Positions 54,160 to 62,318 of a DNA stretch of 64,000 nucleotides are shown here, in pieces. The DNA comes from Burkholderia aenigmatica. GTDB lineage: Bacteria; Pseudomonadota; Gammaproteobacteria; Burkholderiales; Burkholderiaceae. A program made the translations under genes and the position numbers. The stretch is taken from NCBI RefSeq assembly GCF_902499175.1, contig NZ_CABVQC010000016.1, forward strand, positions 62,001 through 126,000. The letters run 5' to 3'. Position 1 is the first letter of the stretch, and the number at the start of each line of letters is the position of its first letter. A model generated the notes under the pieces. The model saw nothing but the letters and a program-made list of their open reading frames with translations. It was not told the DNA's origin and did no database searches.

Positions 54160-54879
54160 TTACGACCAGTCGAACGTCAGCAGCGCCACGCGGCTGACCG
54201 GCTCGTAAAACAGCAGAATCCAGTCCGCCCCCATCGCGCGATATTCCCATCCCGTCACGCCGGCGACGAAGCGAAAGCGCGCACCGTCGGGGCCGATCGG
54301 CCGGATGTTGTCGGGATCGCTGTCGTCGATCGGAAAATCCGAGGTGCCCGACCAGTTGCCCCAGCCGACCGTTCCACCGAGCTGGTCGATCAGGTTGCAC
54401 GGCTTTTCCTGGCTGAAATCGCGCTCGTCCGGCGCGTACTGGTTGGACGAGTAGAGCACGCCGTATTCGGCGAACCGCTGGCGCGCGGTTTCGATGCTGG
54501 CCTGTTGCTCGGCGTAGTGCGCTTCCAGTTCCTCGCGATAGCCCGCGTCATGCGCGCCGGGCGGGTTTTCCAGATAGAAGTAGCGCAGGTCGCCAAGCAG
54601 CGTGTAGCGGTTGTTGTCGTCGAGCCGGAACCCGATCCAGTTCGCGCGCAGATAGTCGTTGTGGTACGCGGCCGTGTCCTGCCCGACGAGCCCGTCGTAC
54701 GGTTCGACGGGGCTGAGCAGGTGGATCCAGCCCTCCCACGACGGATTGACCGCCGACAGGTCGATCGACACGAGCGGATGCAGGTGGCGCGCCAATGCCG
54801 AACCGGGCTCGGCAAACACGTCGGCGTCGGACGGGTAGACCTTCAGGCTGGGTTGTGGCGTGACGATGTCTTCAATCAT
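54160..54879 (-). CDS. Hypothetical protein, first gene of a three-gene operon
   Basis: 239 residues, acidic and aromatic-rich, no signal peptide or membrane segment. Seen: NPSWEGWIHLLSPVEPYDGL, a helical stretch REELEAHYAEQQASIETARQRF at about 120-141, and a beta-rich C-terminus (GWEYRAMGADWILLFYEPVS). I do not recognise the family. The size, acidity and context are like those of immunity proteins or small accessory proteins, but no toxin motif is seen in its partners. ATG 54879 follows directly on a divergent spacer toward the ParDE pair. Confidence 0.6.
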   Translation of the reverse strand: MIEDIVTPQPSLKVYPSDADVFAEPGSALARHLHPLVSIDLSAVNPSWEGWIHLLSPVEPYDGLVGQDTAAYHNDYLRANWIGFRLDDNNRYTLLGDLRYFYLENPPGAHDAGYREELEAHYAEQQASIETARQRFAEYGVLYSSNQYAPDERDFSQEKPCNLIDQLGGTVGWGNWSGTSDFPIDDSDPDNIRPIGPDGARFRFVAGVTGWEYRAMGADWILLFYEPVSRVALLTFDWS

Positions 54880-55106
54880 GATCGGTGTCCGCGCGGTGAG
54901 GGTCCGGTAAGGCTACACGAGTGAACGCGAAAACCGGATGAATGCCGGCGCCGCAGCCGCCTGCCTGATGCGCGTCCCGTTCCGTCCATCCGCCCGATCG
55001 GTCGTGAAAGCATTCACGCCGATCCGCCCGGAGATCGTTTTGTTGATAATAGTTGATAACCGGGATACGCTTGATGGATCGAATTCAATCCGGTCGGGAG
55101 GGCGAC

Positions 55107-55364
55107 ATGATCAGCGCGGAACTGGGGCAGCAACTGGAGACTTACGTCGCGAAGCTGGTCGAATCGGGGCGCTACGGATCCAAGAGCGAAGTGCTACGCG
55201 AAGGTGTACGTCTGATCCAGGATCGCGAAGCGCAACTGAATGCACTGGACGCGGTGATCGCGCGCAGCCTGTCCGATGCGGAAGCCGGACGCGGCGCCGA
55301 CGCGGCGGAAGTCTTCGATCGTCTCGAGGCGAAGTATCGGGCCCAGGCGGATCGGCAGGCCTGA
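55107..55364 (+). CDS. ParD-like antitoxin
   Basis: 85 residues. A ribbon-helix-helix N-terminus (ISAELGQQLETYVAKLVESGRYGSKSEVLREGVRLIQDRE) is typical of ParD/CopG antitoxins; the disordered C-terminal half would wrap the toxin. GGGAGGG lies five bases before ATG 55107. Stop at 55364, two bases before the toxin GTG. It represses its own promoter in known systems. Confidence 0.9.
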   Translation: MISAELGQQLETYVAKLVESGRYGSKSEVLREGVRLIQDREAQLNALDAVIARSLSDAEAGRGADAAEVFDRLEAKYRAQADRQA

Positions 55365-55366
55365 CC

Positions 55367-55660
55367 GTGTGCCTGTCCGATTTTGCGATTGCCGAACTCG
55401 AAGCGATCGCGGATTACATCGCACGCGACAACCCGCAACGTGCCGTGACATTCGTGCGGGAGATTCGCGATAACTGCCTGAGTCTGGCCGCGATGCCGCT
55501 GGCGTTTCCGCTGGTTCCGCGCTTCGAGCGTCACGGCGTGCGGCACCGCGTGTACGGCAACTACCAGATCTTCTATCGGGTCGTCGGCGATCCGCCGACG
55601 CGGATCGACATTCTTCACGTCCTGCACGGCGCGCGGGACTACGCGTCGATCCTGTTCTGA
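55367..55660 (+). CDS. ParE/RelE-superfamily toxin
   Basis: 97 residues from GTG 55367. ParE-type plasmid stabilisation fold: LSDFAIAELEAIADYIARDNPQRAVTFVREI, then RHRVYGNYQIFYRVVG and a C-terminal IDILHVLHGARDY. ParE toxins inhibit DNA gyrase. It is tightly coupled to the antitoxin gene. Lies next to a low-GC three-gene operon, so it may stabilise an acquired segment. Confidence 0.9.
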   Translation: MCLSDFAIAELEAIADYIARDNPQRAVTFVREIRDNCLSLAAMPLAFPLVPRFERHGVRHRVYGNYQIFYRVVGDPPTRIDILHVLHGARDYASILF

Positions 55661-55694
55661 GCGAACGTGCGCATCGCCTCGCGCGCGGAATGAA

Positions 55695-55716
55695 CGAACC
55701 CGGCCTGCCGGGTTCG
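55695..55716. terminator. Bidirectional hairpin between ParE and MFS genes
   Basis: CGAACCCGGC-CT-GCCGGGTTCG, ten complementary bases per arm, between two convergent stops (55660 and 55821). No clear T-run; probable shared terminator. Confidence 0.6.
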
Positions 55717-55820
55717 TCCGAATCGAGCGCAGCATTGCCGCGGCGTATCGGCGGTGGGTCGATGCGAAAGCGCTTGAGCGCAAGCAATAAAGCAGGCGGT
55801 CACGCAACCCGCCACCCTGG

Positions 55821-57194
55821 TCAATGCCCCGACGCCTCCTCCAGCGTCAGATGCTTCGTCTCCGGCGCCCACGCGATCGACACGATCATTCCCACCAGCA
55901 GCACGCCCGCGAGCGCGAACATCGTTGCGTGAAAGCCGAGCGTCGCGATGCCGGCCGGCAGCAGGAACGTGCCGATCGCCGAACCGAGCCGGCTGCACGC
56001 GATCGCGAGACCCACGCCGCTGGCGCGCACCTCGGTCGGAAAGCACTCGGGCGGGAACACGCCGACGAGGTTGCTGAACGCCGACATCGTTAGCGTGAAG
56101 ACCGCGAACGCGACGATCATCGAGAGGGCCGCCGACGACGGCAGCACCGCCAGCGCGACGAGCGACGCGCACGTTACCGCAAACGAGCCGATCAGGAAGC
56201 CGCGCCGCGACAGCCGGATCGTCAGCCAGATGCCGATCAGCGCGCCGAGCACGAGAAACGCGTTCAGCAGCAGGTCGGCGCCGAAACCTTCGGCGAGGCC
56301 GATCGTCTTCAGGATCGTCGGCAGGAACGTGTAGATCGCGAAATACGGAATCACGAGACACACGAAGAACGCGCAGTTGAAAACCGTGCGGCGGATCAGG
56401 TCGCGCTGGAACAGCCGCGCGAAGCCGCCGTGCGCATGGGGCTCGGTCGAACCGTCGAGCATGACGTGCGGCCCGAAATGCTTCGCGACGATCGCGCGCG
56501 CCTCCTGCACGCGCCCCTTGCCGAGCAGCCAGCGCGGCGATTCGGGCGTGCCGATCCGCAGCACCAGCACGATCAGCGCAGGCAACGCAGCCGACGCGAG
56601 CAGCCAGCGCCATGCATCGGGTGTGGCGTCGCTGTACGCAAGGCCAAGCACGTTCGCGGCCACATAGCCGATCGTCCAGATCACGCTGAACGAGCCGAGC
56701 AGCGCACCGCGATGCTTTCGCGGCGAGAATTCGGCGAGGATTGCGTGGCCGACCGTGAAGTCGCCGCCCATCCCGAAGCCGATCAGCACGCGCAGCACAC
56801 ACAGTTCGAGCGGCGACGTGACGAAGAACTGCGCGAATGCGGCCGCCGTGATGATCACGAAGCTCGTCAGGAAGATCTTCTGCCGGCCCATCCGGTCGGA
56901 CAGCCAGCCGAACACGAGGCTGCCGAAGAAGATGCCGATCAGCGCCGAGCTGCCGATCATCCCCATCCAGAACGCGTCGATCGGCATCTGCCTGCCAAGC
57001 GCGGCCAGTGCGTAGCCGATCGTGCCGAGCGTGTAGCCCTCGGTGAAATGCGCGCCGAACGTCAGGCCCGCGATCTTCACGTGGAAACGGTTGAGCGGCA
57101 CGTCGTCGAGCGCGACGGGGCGGTGCGGCGCATCGGCGCCACGCGACAGCGGCAATGCGCGCGCTGTGCCGGATGGAACGTTGGCTTGAGTCAA
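55821..57194 (-). CDS. MFS transporter (metabolite:H+ symporter type)
   Basis: 457 residues, 12 helices. TTG start at 57194 has AGGAGG five bases upstream. Motifs: GWLSDRMGRQKIFL (loop 2-3), LIGFGMGGDFTVGHAILAEFSPRKHRG (helix 4-5 sugar-porter/AAHS-like), ESPRWLLGKGRVQEA after helix 6, and the C-terminal half FPTEVRASGVGLAIACSRLGS. Similar to carriers for aromatic acids, niacin or sugars. First-half loop features favour an organic-acid substrate. It is downstream of the GabD-like gene in the operon beginning at Fae (60401). Confidence 0.88.
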   Translation of the reverse strand: MTQANVPSGTARALPLSRGADAPHRPVALDDVPLNRFHVKIAGLTFGAHFTEGYTLGTIGYALAALGRQMPIDAFWMGMIGSSALIGIFFGSLVFGWLSDRMGRQKIFLTSFVIITAAAFAQFFVTSPLELCVLRVLIGFGMGGDFTVGHAILAEFSPRKHRGALLGSFSVIWTIGYVAANVLGLAYSDATPDAWRWLLASAALPALIVLVLRIGTPESPRWLLGKGRVQEARAIVAKHFGPHVMLDGSTEPHAHGGFARLFQRDLIRRTVFNCAFFVCLVIPYFAIYTFLPTILKTIGLAEGFGADLLLNAFLVLGALIGIWLTIRLSRRGFLIGSFAVTCASLVALAVLPSSAALSMIVAFAVFTLTMSAFSNLVGVFPPECFPTEVRASGVGLAIACSRLGSAIGTFLLPAGIATLGFHATMFALAGVLLVGMIVSIAWAPETKHLTLEEASGH

Positions 57195-57322
57195 GCTGCC
57201 TCCTGGATTGTTATCGGGCGTGCAGCGGCGCGCGCGGGCGGAACGCCGCCGCACGCGCTGTGCGAGGCGCCGCGCGGCCGGGCGGCGCGCGGCGCGGATC
57301 GACCGCGGGGAGCGGCCGGTGG

Positions 57323-58774
57323 TCAGCGGCCGAGGCCGGCCATCAGCGTGTACTTGAGTTCCACGTATTCGTCGAGACCGTACTTCGAGCCTTCGCGGCC
57401 GAGCCCCGACTGCTTGACGCCGCCGAACGGCGCGACTTCGGTCGAGATGATCCCGTCGTTGACGCCGACCATCCCGCTCTCCAGCGCACCCGACACGCGC
57501 CATGCCCGGCCGAGGTCGCGCGTGTAGAAGTACGCGGACAGCCCGAGCGGCGTGTCGTTGGCCGCGGCCACGGCTTCGTCTTCGGTCGCGAAGCGGAAGC
57601 AGCCGGCGACGGGGCCGAAGGTTTCCTCTTCGGCGATCAGCATGTCGGCCGTCATGCCGGTCAGCACGGTCGGCTCGTAGAACGTGCCGCCGAGCGCGTG
57701 ACGCTTGCCGCCGGTGAGCGCGTGCGCGCCCTTCGCGGTGGCGTCGGCCACGTGCCGCTCGACCTTGCCGAGCGCCGCCGCGTTGATCAGCGGCCCCTGG
57801 TCGACTTCACCCGCGAGCGCGTTGCCGACGCGCAGCTTGCGCACGGCGTCCGCGAGCTTGCGCGTGAACGCGTCGTACACGCCGTCCTGCACGAGAAAGC
57901 GGTTCACGCATACGCAGGTCTGGCCGGTATTGCGGAACTTCGACGCGATCGCGCCCTCGACCGCCGCATCGAGATCGGCATCGTCGAACACGATGAACGG
58001 TGCGTTGCCGCCGAGTTCGAGCGACAGCTTCTTCAGCGTGTCGGCCGACTGCTTCGCGAGCAGCTTGCCGACCCGCGTCGAGCCCGTGAACGACAGCTTG
58101 CGCACGACGGACGAATGCGTGAGCGCTTCGCCGATCGCCACCGCGTCGCCCGACACGACGTTGAACACGCCGGCCGGCACGCCCGCACGCTCGGCGAGCA
58201 CCGCGAGCGCGAACGCCGACAGCGGCGTTTCCTCGGACGGCTTCAGCACCATCGTGCAGCCGGCCGCGAGCGCGGGGCCGGCCTTGCGCGTGATCATCGC
58301 GAGCGGGAAATTCCACGGCGTGATCGCCGCGACGACACCGACCGGTTCGCGCGTAACGACGATCTGCGCATTCGGCTTCGGGCTCGGGATCACGTCGCCA
58401 TACATGCGCTTCGCTTCTTCCGCGAACCATTCGAGAAAGCTCGCCGCGTACGCGACTTCGCCGCGCGCTTCGGCGAGCGGCTTGCCTTGCTCGCGCGTCA
58501 GCAGCTCGGCGAGCGCATCGCGATGTTCGAGCATCAGCTCACCCCAGCGCTTCACGCGGGCGCCGCGTTCCTTGGCGGTCAGCGCGCGCCATGCCGGAAG
58601 CGCGCGCGCGGCGGCGTCGATCGCGCGCTGCGCGTCGTCGGCGCCGCCCTTCGCCACCTTCGCGATGGTTTCGCCGGTCGCCGGATTCAGCACCGCGTAG
58701 GTCGCGTCGCTCGCGCCGTGCGCGTCGTGCCATTCACCGCCGATGTAATGGCCGGTCCTCAGAAATTCGTTCAT
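57323..58774 (-). CDS. Aldehyde dehydrogenase, succinate-semialdehyde dehydrogenase (GabD)-like
   Basis: 483 residues. Marks: FLRTGHYIGGEW, EWFAEEAKRMYGDVIPSP, PVGVVAAITPWNFP, catalytic Glu in LSLELGGNAPFIVF, catalytic Cys in NTGQTCVCVNRFLV, and the C-terminal GLGREGSKYGLDEYVELKY. The GabD branch is NADP-linked. ATG 58774 has AAGGA nine bases upstream; the open frame begins 18 bases earlier at a TTG. Next to Fae and an aldo-keto reductase it may oxidise an aldehyde other than succinate semialdehyde. Confidence 0.9.
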   Translation of the reverse strand: MNEFLRTGHYIGGEWHDAHGASDATYAVLNPATGETIAKVAKGGADDAQRAIDAAARALPAWRALTAKERGARVKRWGELMLEHRDALAELLTREQGKPLAEARGEVAYAASFLEWFAEEAKRMYGDVIPSPKPNAQIVVTREPVGVVAAITPWNFPLAMITRKAGPALAAGCTMVLKPSEETPLSAFALAVLAERAGVPAGVFNVVSGDAVAIGEALTHSSVVRKLSFTGSTRVGKLLAKQSADTLKKLSLELGGNAPFIVFDDADLDAAVEGAIASKFRNTGQTCVCVNRFLVQDGVYDAFTRKLADAVRKLRVGNALAGEVDQGPLINAAALGKVERHVADATAKGAHALTGGKRHALGGTFYEPTVLTGMTADMLIAEEETFGPVAGCFRFATEDEAVAAANDTPLGLSAYFYTRDLGRAWRVSGALESGMVGVNDGIISTEVAPFGGVKQSGLGREGSKYGLDEYVELKYTLMAGLGR

Positions 58775-58812
58775 TGTGTGTCGTTCCTTCAATGCCTCGG
58801 AGCCTCAGTGCC

Positions 58813-59835
58813 TCAGTCCGCCGCGAAACTGCCTTGCGCCGGACGCGACGCGCGCGCGATGCGCTTGCCGGCCGTGTAGTCGTTGATCAGGTCGCACGGC
58901 GTGTAGTTGCGTTCCAGCTCGTGCAGCTCTTCTTCGGTGAGCTGCGTTTCGAGCGCGCCGAGCGCGCTGTCGAACTGTGCGACGGAATCCGCGCCGACCA
59001 GCATGCTCGCGATGCCGGGGCGGCTCAGCACCCAAGCCTGCGCGATCTGCGCGGGCGGCACGCCGCGGCGCTTCGCGACCTTCGCGACCGATTCAGCGAT
59101 CGCGAGCGACGACGCATCGCCGTACATCTGCGCGGTGAAGAAGTCGGTCTGGTTGCGCGTCGATTGCGGCTCGCAGGTGAGCAGGCCGCGCGCGAGCGGG
59201 CTGAACACCGATACGCCGACGCCCTGGTCGATGCAGTACGGCACCATCTCGCGCTCTTCCTCGCGATACGCGAGGTTCAGCTGCAGCTGCATGTTGATCG
59301 GCTTGTCCCAGCCATTTCGTTCGCAGGCCTGCATGATCTTTGCGAACTGCCACGTGTACATCGTCGATACGCCGATATAGCGCGCCTTGCCAGCCCGCAC
59401 GATGTCGTGCAGCGTGCTCATCGTTTCCTCGACGGGTGTGTTCACGTCGAAGAAGTGCAGCATGAAGATGTCGACGTAATCCATCCCGAGGCGCCTGAGC
59501 GACCCGTCGATGCCGTCGAGCACGTGCTTGCGCGAATGGCCGCCTGCATTCGGATCGCTACCCATGTCGTAGCCGACCTTGGTCGTCACGACGAGCTCCT
59601 CGCGGCGCGCGTTGCGCTTCAGGATGCGGCCGACCACTTCCTCGCCGACGCCCGTCGAATAGAAATCCGCGAGATCGATGAAGTTCACGCCGGCGTCGAG
59701 TGCGCGGCGCACGATCGGCTCGCTCTGCGCTTCATCGAAGATCCAGGGCTTCCATTCGGGGGTGCCCATGTTCATCGTGCCGAGACACAGGCGGGACACC
59801 TTCAGGCCGGACTGGCCGAGGCGGACGTATTCCAT
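58813..59835 (-). CDS. Aldo/keto reductase
   Basis: 340 residues. Catalytic tetrad Asp54, Tyr59 (NFIDLADFYS), Lys86 (VTTKVGYD) and His127 (DIFMLHFFD). The opening EYVRLGQSGLKVSRLCLGTMNMG and C-terminal SMLVGADSVAQFDSAL are typical of this AKR group (YajO/Tas-like). ATG 59835 has GGAGG close upstream. It is 38 bases before the GabD-like gene and 41 bases after Fae, all on one strand, so one operon is likely. Confidence 0.92.
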   Translation of the reverse strand: MEYVRLGQSGLKVSRLCLGTMNMGTPEWKPWIFDEAQSEPIVRRALDAGVNFIDLADFYSTGVGEEVVGRILKRNARREELVVTTKVGYDMGSDPNAGGHSRKHVLDGIDGSLRRLGMDYVDIFMLHFFDVNTPVEETMSTLHDIVRAGKARYIGVSTMYTWQFAKIMQACERNGWDKPINMQLQLNLAYREEEREMVPYCIDQGVGVSVFSPLARGLLTCEPQSTRNQTDFFTAQMYGDASSLAIAESVAKVAKRRGVPPAQIAQAWVLSRPGIASMLVGADSVAQFDSALGALETQLTEEELHELERNYTPCDLINDYTAGKRIARASRPAQGSFAAD

Positions 59836-59876
59836 GTTTCCTCCAGGTGCGGCCGTGTGTCGGCCGCTTGTCGTCG

Positions 59877-60401
59877 TCAGTGTTTCTTCGGGGTGTAGAA
59901 CGGGTTCGACACGTCGCGTGCGGCGGCGAACACCGCGTCGCGATGCGGCAGCCCTTCCATCGCGGCGACGATCGCATTGCGGCACGCGCGATAGTTGTTC
60001 TCGAACACGGCGTCGAGATCGTCGGTCTGCGGGTTCACCCAGTTCGCCGACACGACGACCCAGTCGTTCTCCGCTTCGGGCGGCAGCGTGCCGTTCTCGA
60101 GTGCTTCGGCCACGGCCTTCGCGATGCCGGCCTGCGATGCGCCCCAGGTGGCATTGCCGTGGAAATCGCTGGCGATCTGCGCCTTGTTCACGTACAGCGT
60201 GAGCGGCTTGGTCGGCACGCCAGGCTGCGCGATCACGACGAACGGTGCATGGCCGGCCGACGGCGTCGCGAGTGCGGTGGCAAACGCCTGGCCCGCCGGG
60301 CCGTTGCGCGGGCCGACCAGCACGTTGATGTGCGCGAGGTTGACGCCGGGGCCTTCGAAGCCTTCGCCGATGTAAAGCTGCCTGGGTTGGGGTGCGGTCA
60401 T
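59877..60401 (-). CDS. fae: Formaldehyde-activating enzyme (Fae) family protein
   Basis: 174 residues over the whole Fae domain: YIGEGFEGPGVNLAHINVLVGPRNGPAGQAF at the N-terminus, with His24 in the position of the catalytic His17 of Methylobacterium Fae, then a later PTKPLTLYVNKAQI segment matching the LVKP...FNK stretch. Fae condenses formaldehyde with tetrahydromethanopterin. No H4MPT biosynthesis or Mtd/Fhc genes occur in the window, so this may be a stand-alone Fae homologue with another pterin or aldehyde role. It heads the operon that continues into the aldo-keto reductase, GabD-like enzyme and MFS carrier. Confidence 0.88.
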   Translation of the reverse strand: MTAPQPRQLYIGEGFEGPGVNLAHINVLVGPRNGPAGQAFATALATPSAGHAPFVVIAQPGVPTKPLTLYVNKAQIASDFHGNATWGASQAGIAKAVAEALENGTLPPEAENDWVVVSANWVNPQTDDLDAVFENNYRACRNAIVAAMEGLPHRDAVFAAARDVSNPFYTPKKH

Positions 60402-60526
60402 TGCGGTGTCTCGTCGATGAGGTTGGGTGTGAGGCGATTGTGGTGGGCCGCGGCACGGCCGGTGAATCGATGTTTTCTGATCGGGCTATGAGTTTTCGTC
60501 GTCTCCGGGAAAGCCCTGGGCCCGGC

Positions 60527-60604
60527 ACGCGAATGCCCGCCGGGCGGGCCTCGGCCGTTGTCGTGACGGCGGGCGGGGCGGGATCGGCGGGTGGGCATTC
60601 GCGT
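60527..60604. repeat. Long-arm inverted repeat
   Basis: ACGCGAATGCCC (60527-60538) and GGGCATTCGCGT (60593-60604), a perfect 12-bp inverted pair 54 bases apart; pairing can extend about three bases inward with a G-U. Could be a cruciform, an RNA stem or a pair of regulator sites. No T-tract, so it is not an intrinsic terminator. Confidence 0.5.
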
Positions 60605-60611
60605 ACCGGCT

Positions 60612-60630
60612 CCGGGTTTGTCATACCCGG
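60612..60630. other. Compact hairpin in the fae-LysR gap
   Basis: CCGGGT-TTGTCAT-ACCCGG, six perfect pairs and a seven-base loop, eight bases after the long inverted repeat. May be part of the same regulatory structure. Confidence 0.35.
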
Positions 60631-60727
60631 GCAGGGGTTGGAGCGCCGGGCGCATCTGGACAACAATCGGCGTACTCCGAGCCCTATCTTTCGTCTTCCC
60701 TTCTTTTTTCGAAAGCGAGTAATTCCG

Positions 60728-61648
60728 ATGGCTGCCATTCAAAGGCCCGATTGGTCGAAGCTCAGTTCGCTCGATCCGGAGCTGATCCGGGCATTCGTCG
60801 CGGTGGTCGAGAGCGGCGGCTTCACCGCGGCGGCCCGGCAACTGCATCGCACGCAATCGACGATCAGCCTGCGCATCCGCACGCTCGAGGAGCGGCTCGA
60901 CACGCACCTGTTCATGCGTAACAGCCGGCGGCTCGAGCTGTCGCGCGACGGCGAGAATTTCCTGATTCACGCGCGCCGGATCATCCAGGTGCAGAACGAC
61001 GCGATCCTCGCGCTGAAGCAGGCGAGCAGCGACCGCGGCGTCGTGCGCTTCGGGTTGCCCGAGGATTACGCGGAGCTGTGGCTGCCCGACCTGCTGAAGT
61101 CGTTCTATGCGATGCGGCCGGGCGCGCGCTTTCACGTGCATTGCCGCACGTCGCTCGAATTGCTCGAACGGCTGCAGGCCGGCGAGCTCGACGTCGCGCT
61201 CGTCGTGCGGCACGGGCCGAACGCGGGCGGGCGGCTGCTCGGCCGCCACGACGTCGTATGGGCCGCGCACCGGGATTTCGCGCTTGATCCGCCGGCGTCG
61301 GTGCCGCTCGCGCTGTTTCCGGAGACGTGCTGCTACCGGCAGCGCGGGCTGCAGGCGCTGGCGACGGCCGAGCGGCCGTATCACGTCGTCTATACGAGCC
61401 AGAGCCCGACCGGCATCAAGATCGCGGTGAACCACGGCGCGGCCGTGACGATGATCGACCGCTGCACGCTGCCCGAGAACTGGCGCGTGCTCGACGAGAC
61501 GGACGGGCTGCCGCCGCTGCCGGCGGCCGATCTCGAACTGCATCGTTCGCCCGGTATCTGCGATCCGCTGACCGACGATCTCGTGTCGCTGATCGAATCG
61601 ATGGTCGACGAGCGGCGGCGCGCGTCGCTCGAGGCGTTCGCGGCGTAA
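60728..61648 (+). CDS. LysR-family regulator of the fae operon (probable)
   Basis: 306 residues. Winged helix: PELIRAFVAVVESGGFTAAARQLHRTQSTISLRIRTLEERLDTHLFMRNSRR, then a PBP2 effector domain (VVRFGLPEDYAELWLPDLLKSFY; CCYRQRGLQAL). ATG 60728 is preceded by GCGAG and by the recurrent motif CGAGTAATTCCGAT, which includes the start codon. Divergent from fae, so the usual LysR-target pair. Its 3' end runs directly into a 12-bp tandem repeat. Confidence 0.88.
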   Translation: MAAIQRPDWSKLSSLDPELIRAFVAVVESGGFTAAARQLHRTQSTISLRIRTLEERLDTHLFMRNSRRLELSRDGENFLIHARRIIQVQNDAILALKQASSDRGVVRFGLPEDYAELWLPDLLKSFYAMRPGARFHVHCRTSLELLERLQAGELDVALVVRHGPNAGGRLLGRHDVVWAAHRDFALDPPASVPLALFPETCCYRQRGLQALATAERPYHVVYTSQSPTGIKIAVNHGAAVTMIDRCTLPENWRVLDETDGLPPLPAADLELHRSPGICDPLTDDLVSLIESMVDERRRASLEAFAA

Positions 61649-61967
61649 CGGGGCGAACGCAGGGACAAGCGCAGGGACGAATGCGGGGACAAACGCGGGG
61701 ACAAACGCAGGGACAAACGCAGGGACAAACGCAGGGACAAACGCAGGGACGAATGCGGGAGCGACCGCAGGGACGACCGGAGCGCCGGCGAGATTGACGC
61801 GAACCATGGCGCACGACCACCGCACGCGCGGCCAGCCGCCGGCCGGTGACGTGTCAAGTCCCCCATGCCGTTTTTTGCACCGCCGCCGCGTTTTTTTGCA
61901 CGACGTTTATGCCGTCTCTTCTAAGCTGGGGATGTGTCGAACAGCCGAGACGGCTTCCGTCCGCTCC
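61649..61967 (+). other. Gap after the LysR gene
   Basis: About 320 bases holding the 12-bp tandem array and then an AT-richer stretch at 61868-61925 (two T-runs, CGTTTTTTGCACC and CGTTTTTTTGCACG, 30 bases apart) that probably carries the promoter of the 61968 gene. The near-duplicate T-runs form a direct repeat. Confidence 0.45.
61650..61781. repeat. 12-bp tandem repeat, about 11 copies
   Basis: Units of GGGACAAACGCA: four identical or near-identical copies in the centre (61686-61745) and diverged copies (GGGACGAATGCG, GGGCGAACGCA, GGGACGACCGGA) on both sides. It begins two bases after the LysR stop. As 12 is a multiple of three the array stays open in several frames, but no gene there has a credible start. 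A likely variable-number locus. Confidence 0.85.
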
Positions 61968-62318
61968 ATGACCTTCATTCATCCCGTTCCCGCCTTCAAT
62001 GTCGCCGGCCGCCAGTTGCGCGCCGGCACACGCAACAACGTCATTCCATTCCCGCCGCCGCGCCCGCGCCTGCAGTTGCCCGTCACGCTGACGGCCGACT
62101 CCGGCGAACACGCGCACGCCCGCCTCGCGGCGCTGCTGCATTCCCCGCTCGGCGTGTATGTCGTCAGTGCGCGCGCCGTGCGCGACGTGGTTCACGTGCA
62201 CTTCGACATTGCGCCGGAAGACCTGGATTTCACGCTGCACATGCTGATCGCGCAGCAGGCCGATGCGGTGATCGGGCCGGTCGCGCGCCGCTTGCGCATC
62301 GGGCCGAAGGCGCGGTGA
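61968..62318 (+). CDS. Conserved hypothetical protein
   Basis: 116 residues from ATG 61968; 58 codons are open further upstream but lack a ribosome site and read as basic non-conserved sequence. The protein opens TFIHPVPAFNVAGRQLRAGT, has a proline/arginine linker (NNVIPFPPPRPRLQLPV), and a folded C-terminal ~75 residues (GVYVVSARAVRDVVHVHFDIAPEDLDFTLHMLI). No signal peptide, membrane segment or catalytic motif is seen, and I do not recognise the family. Probably cytoplasmic. Confidence 0.6.
   Translation: MTFIHPVPAFNVAGRQLRAGTRNNVIPFPPPRPRLQLPVTLTADSGEHAHARLAALLHSPLGVYVVSARAVRDVVHVHFDIAPEDLDFTLHMLIAQQADAVIGPVARRLRIGPKAR

Larger units (their letters stand above)
60402..60727. promoter_or_regulatory. 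Divergent intergenic region: fae operon and LysR
   Basis: About 325 bases. Contains a 12-bp perfect inverted repeat (60527-60538 / 60593-60604), a compact hairpin (60612-60630), and the motif CGAGTAATTCCGAT running into the LysR start codon. Both promoters lie here. Confidence 0.5.

Noticed and set aside
61650-61781. Possible CRISPR array
   Set aside because: Units are contiguous 12-mers with no spacers and no cas genes nearby; it is a simple tandem repeat.
60398-61825. A 475-codon minus-strand frame starting with a VPAF-repeat
   Set aside because: The repeat is the antisense translation of the 12-bp tandem array, and the rest is opposite a confident LysR gene.
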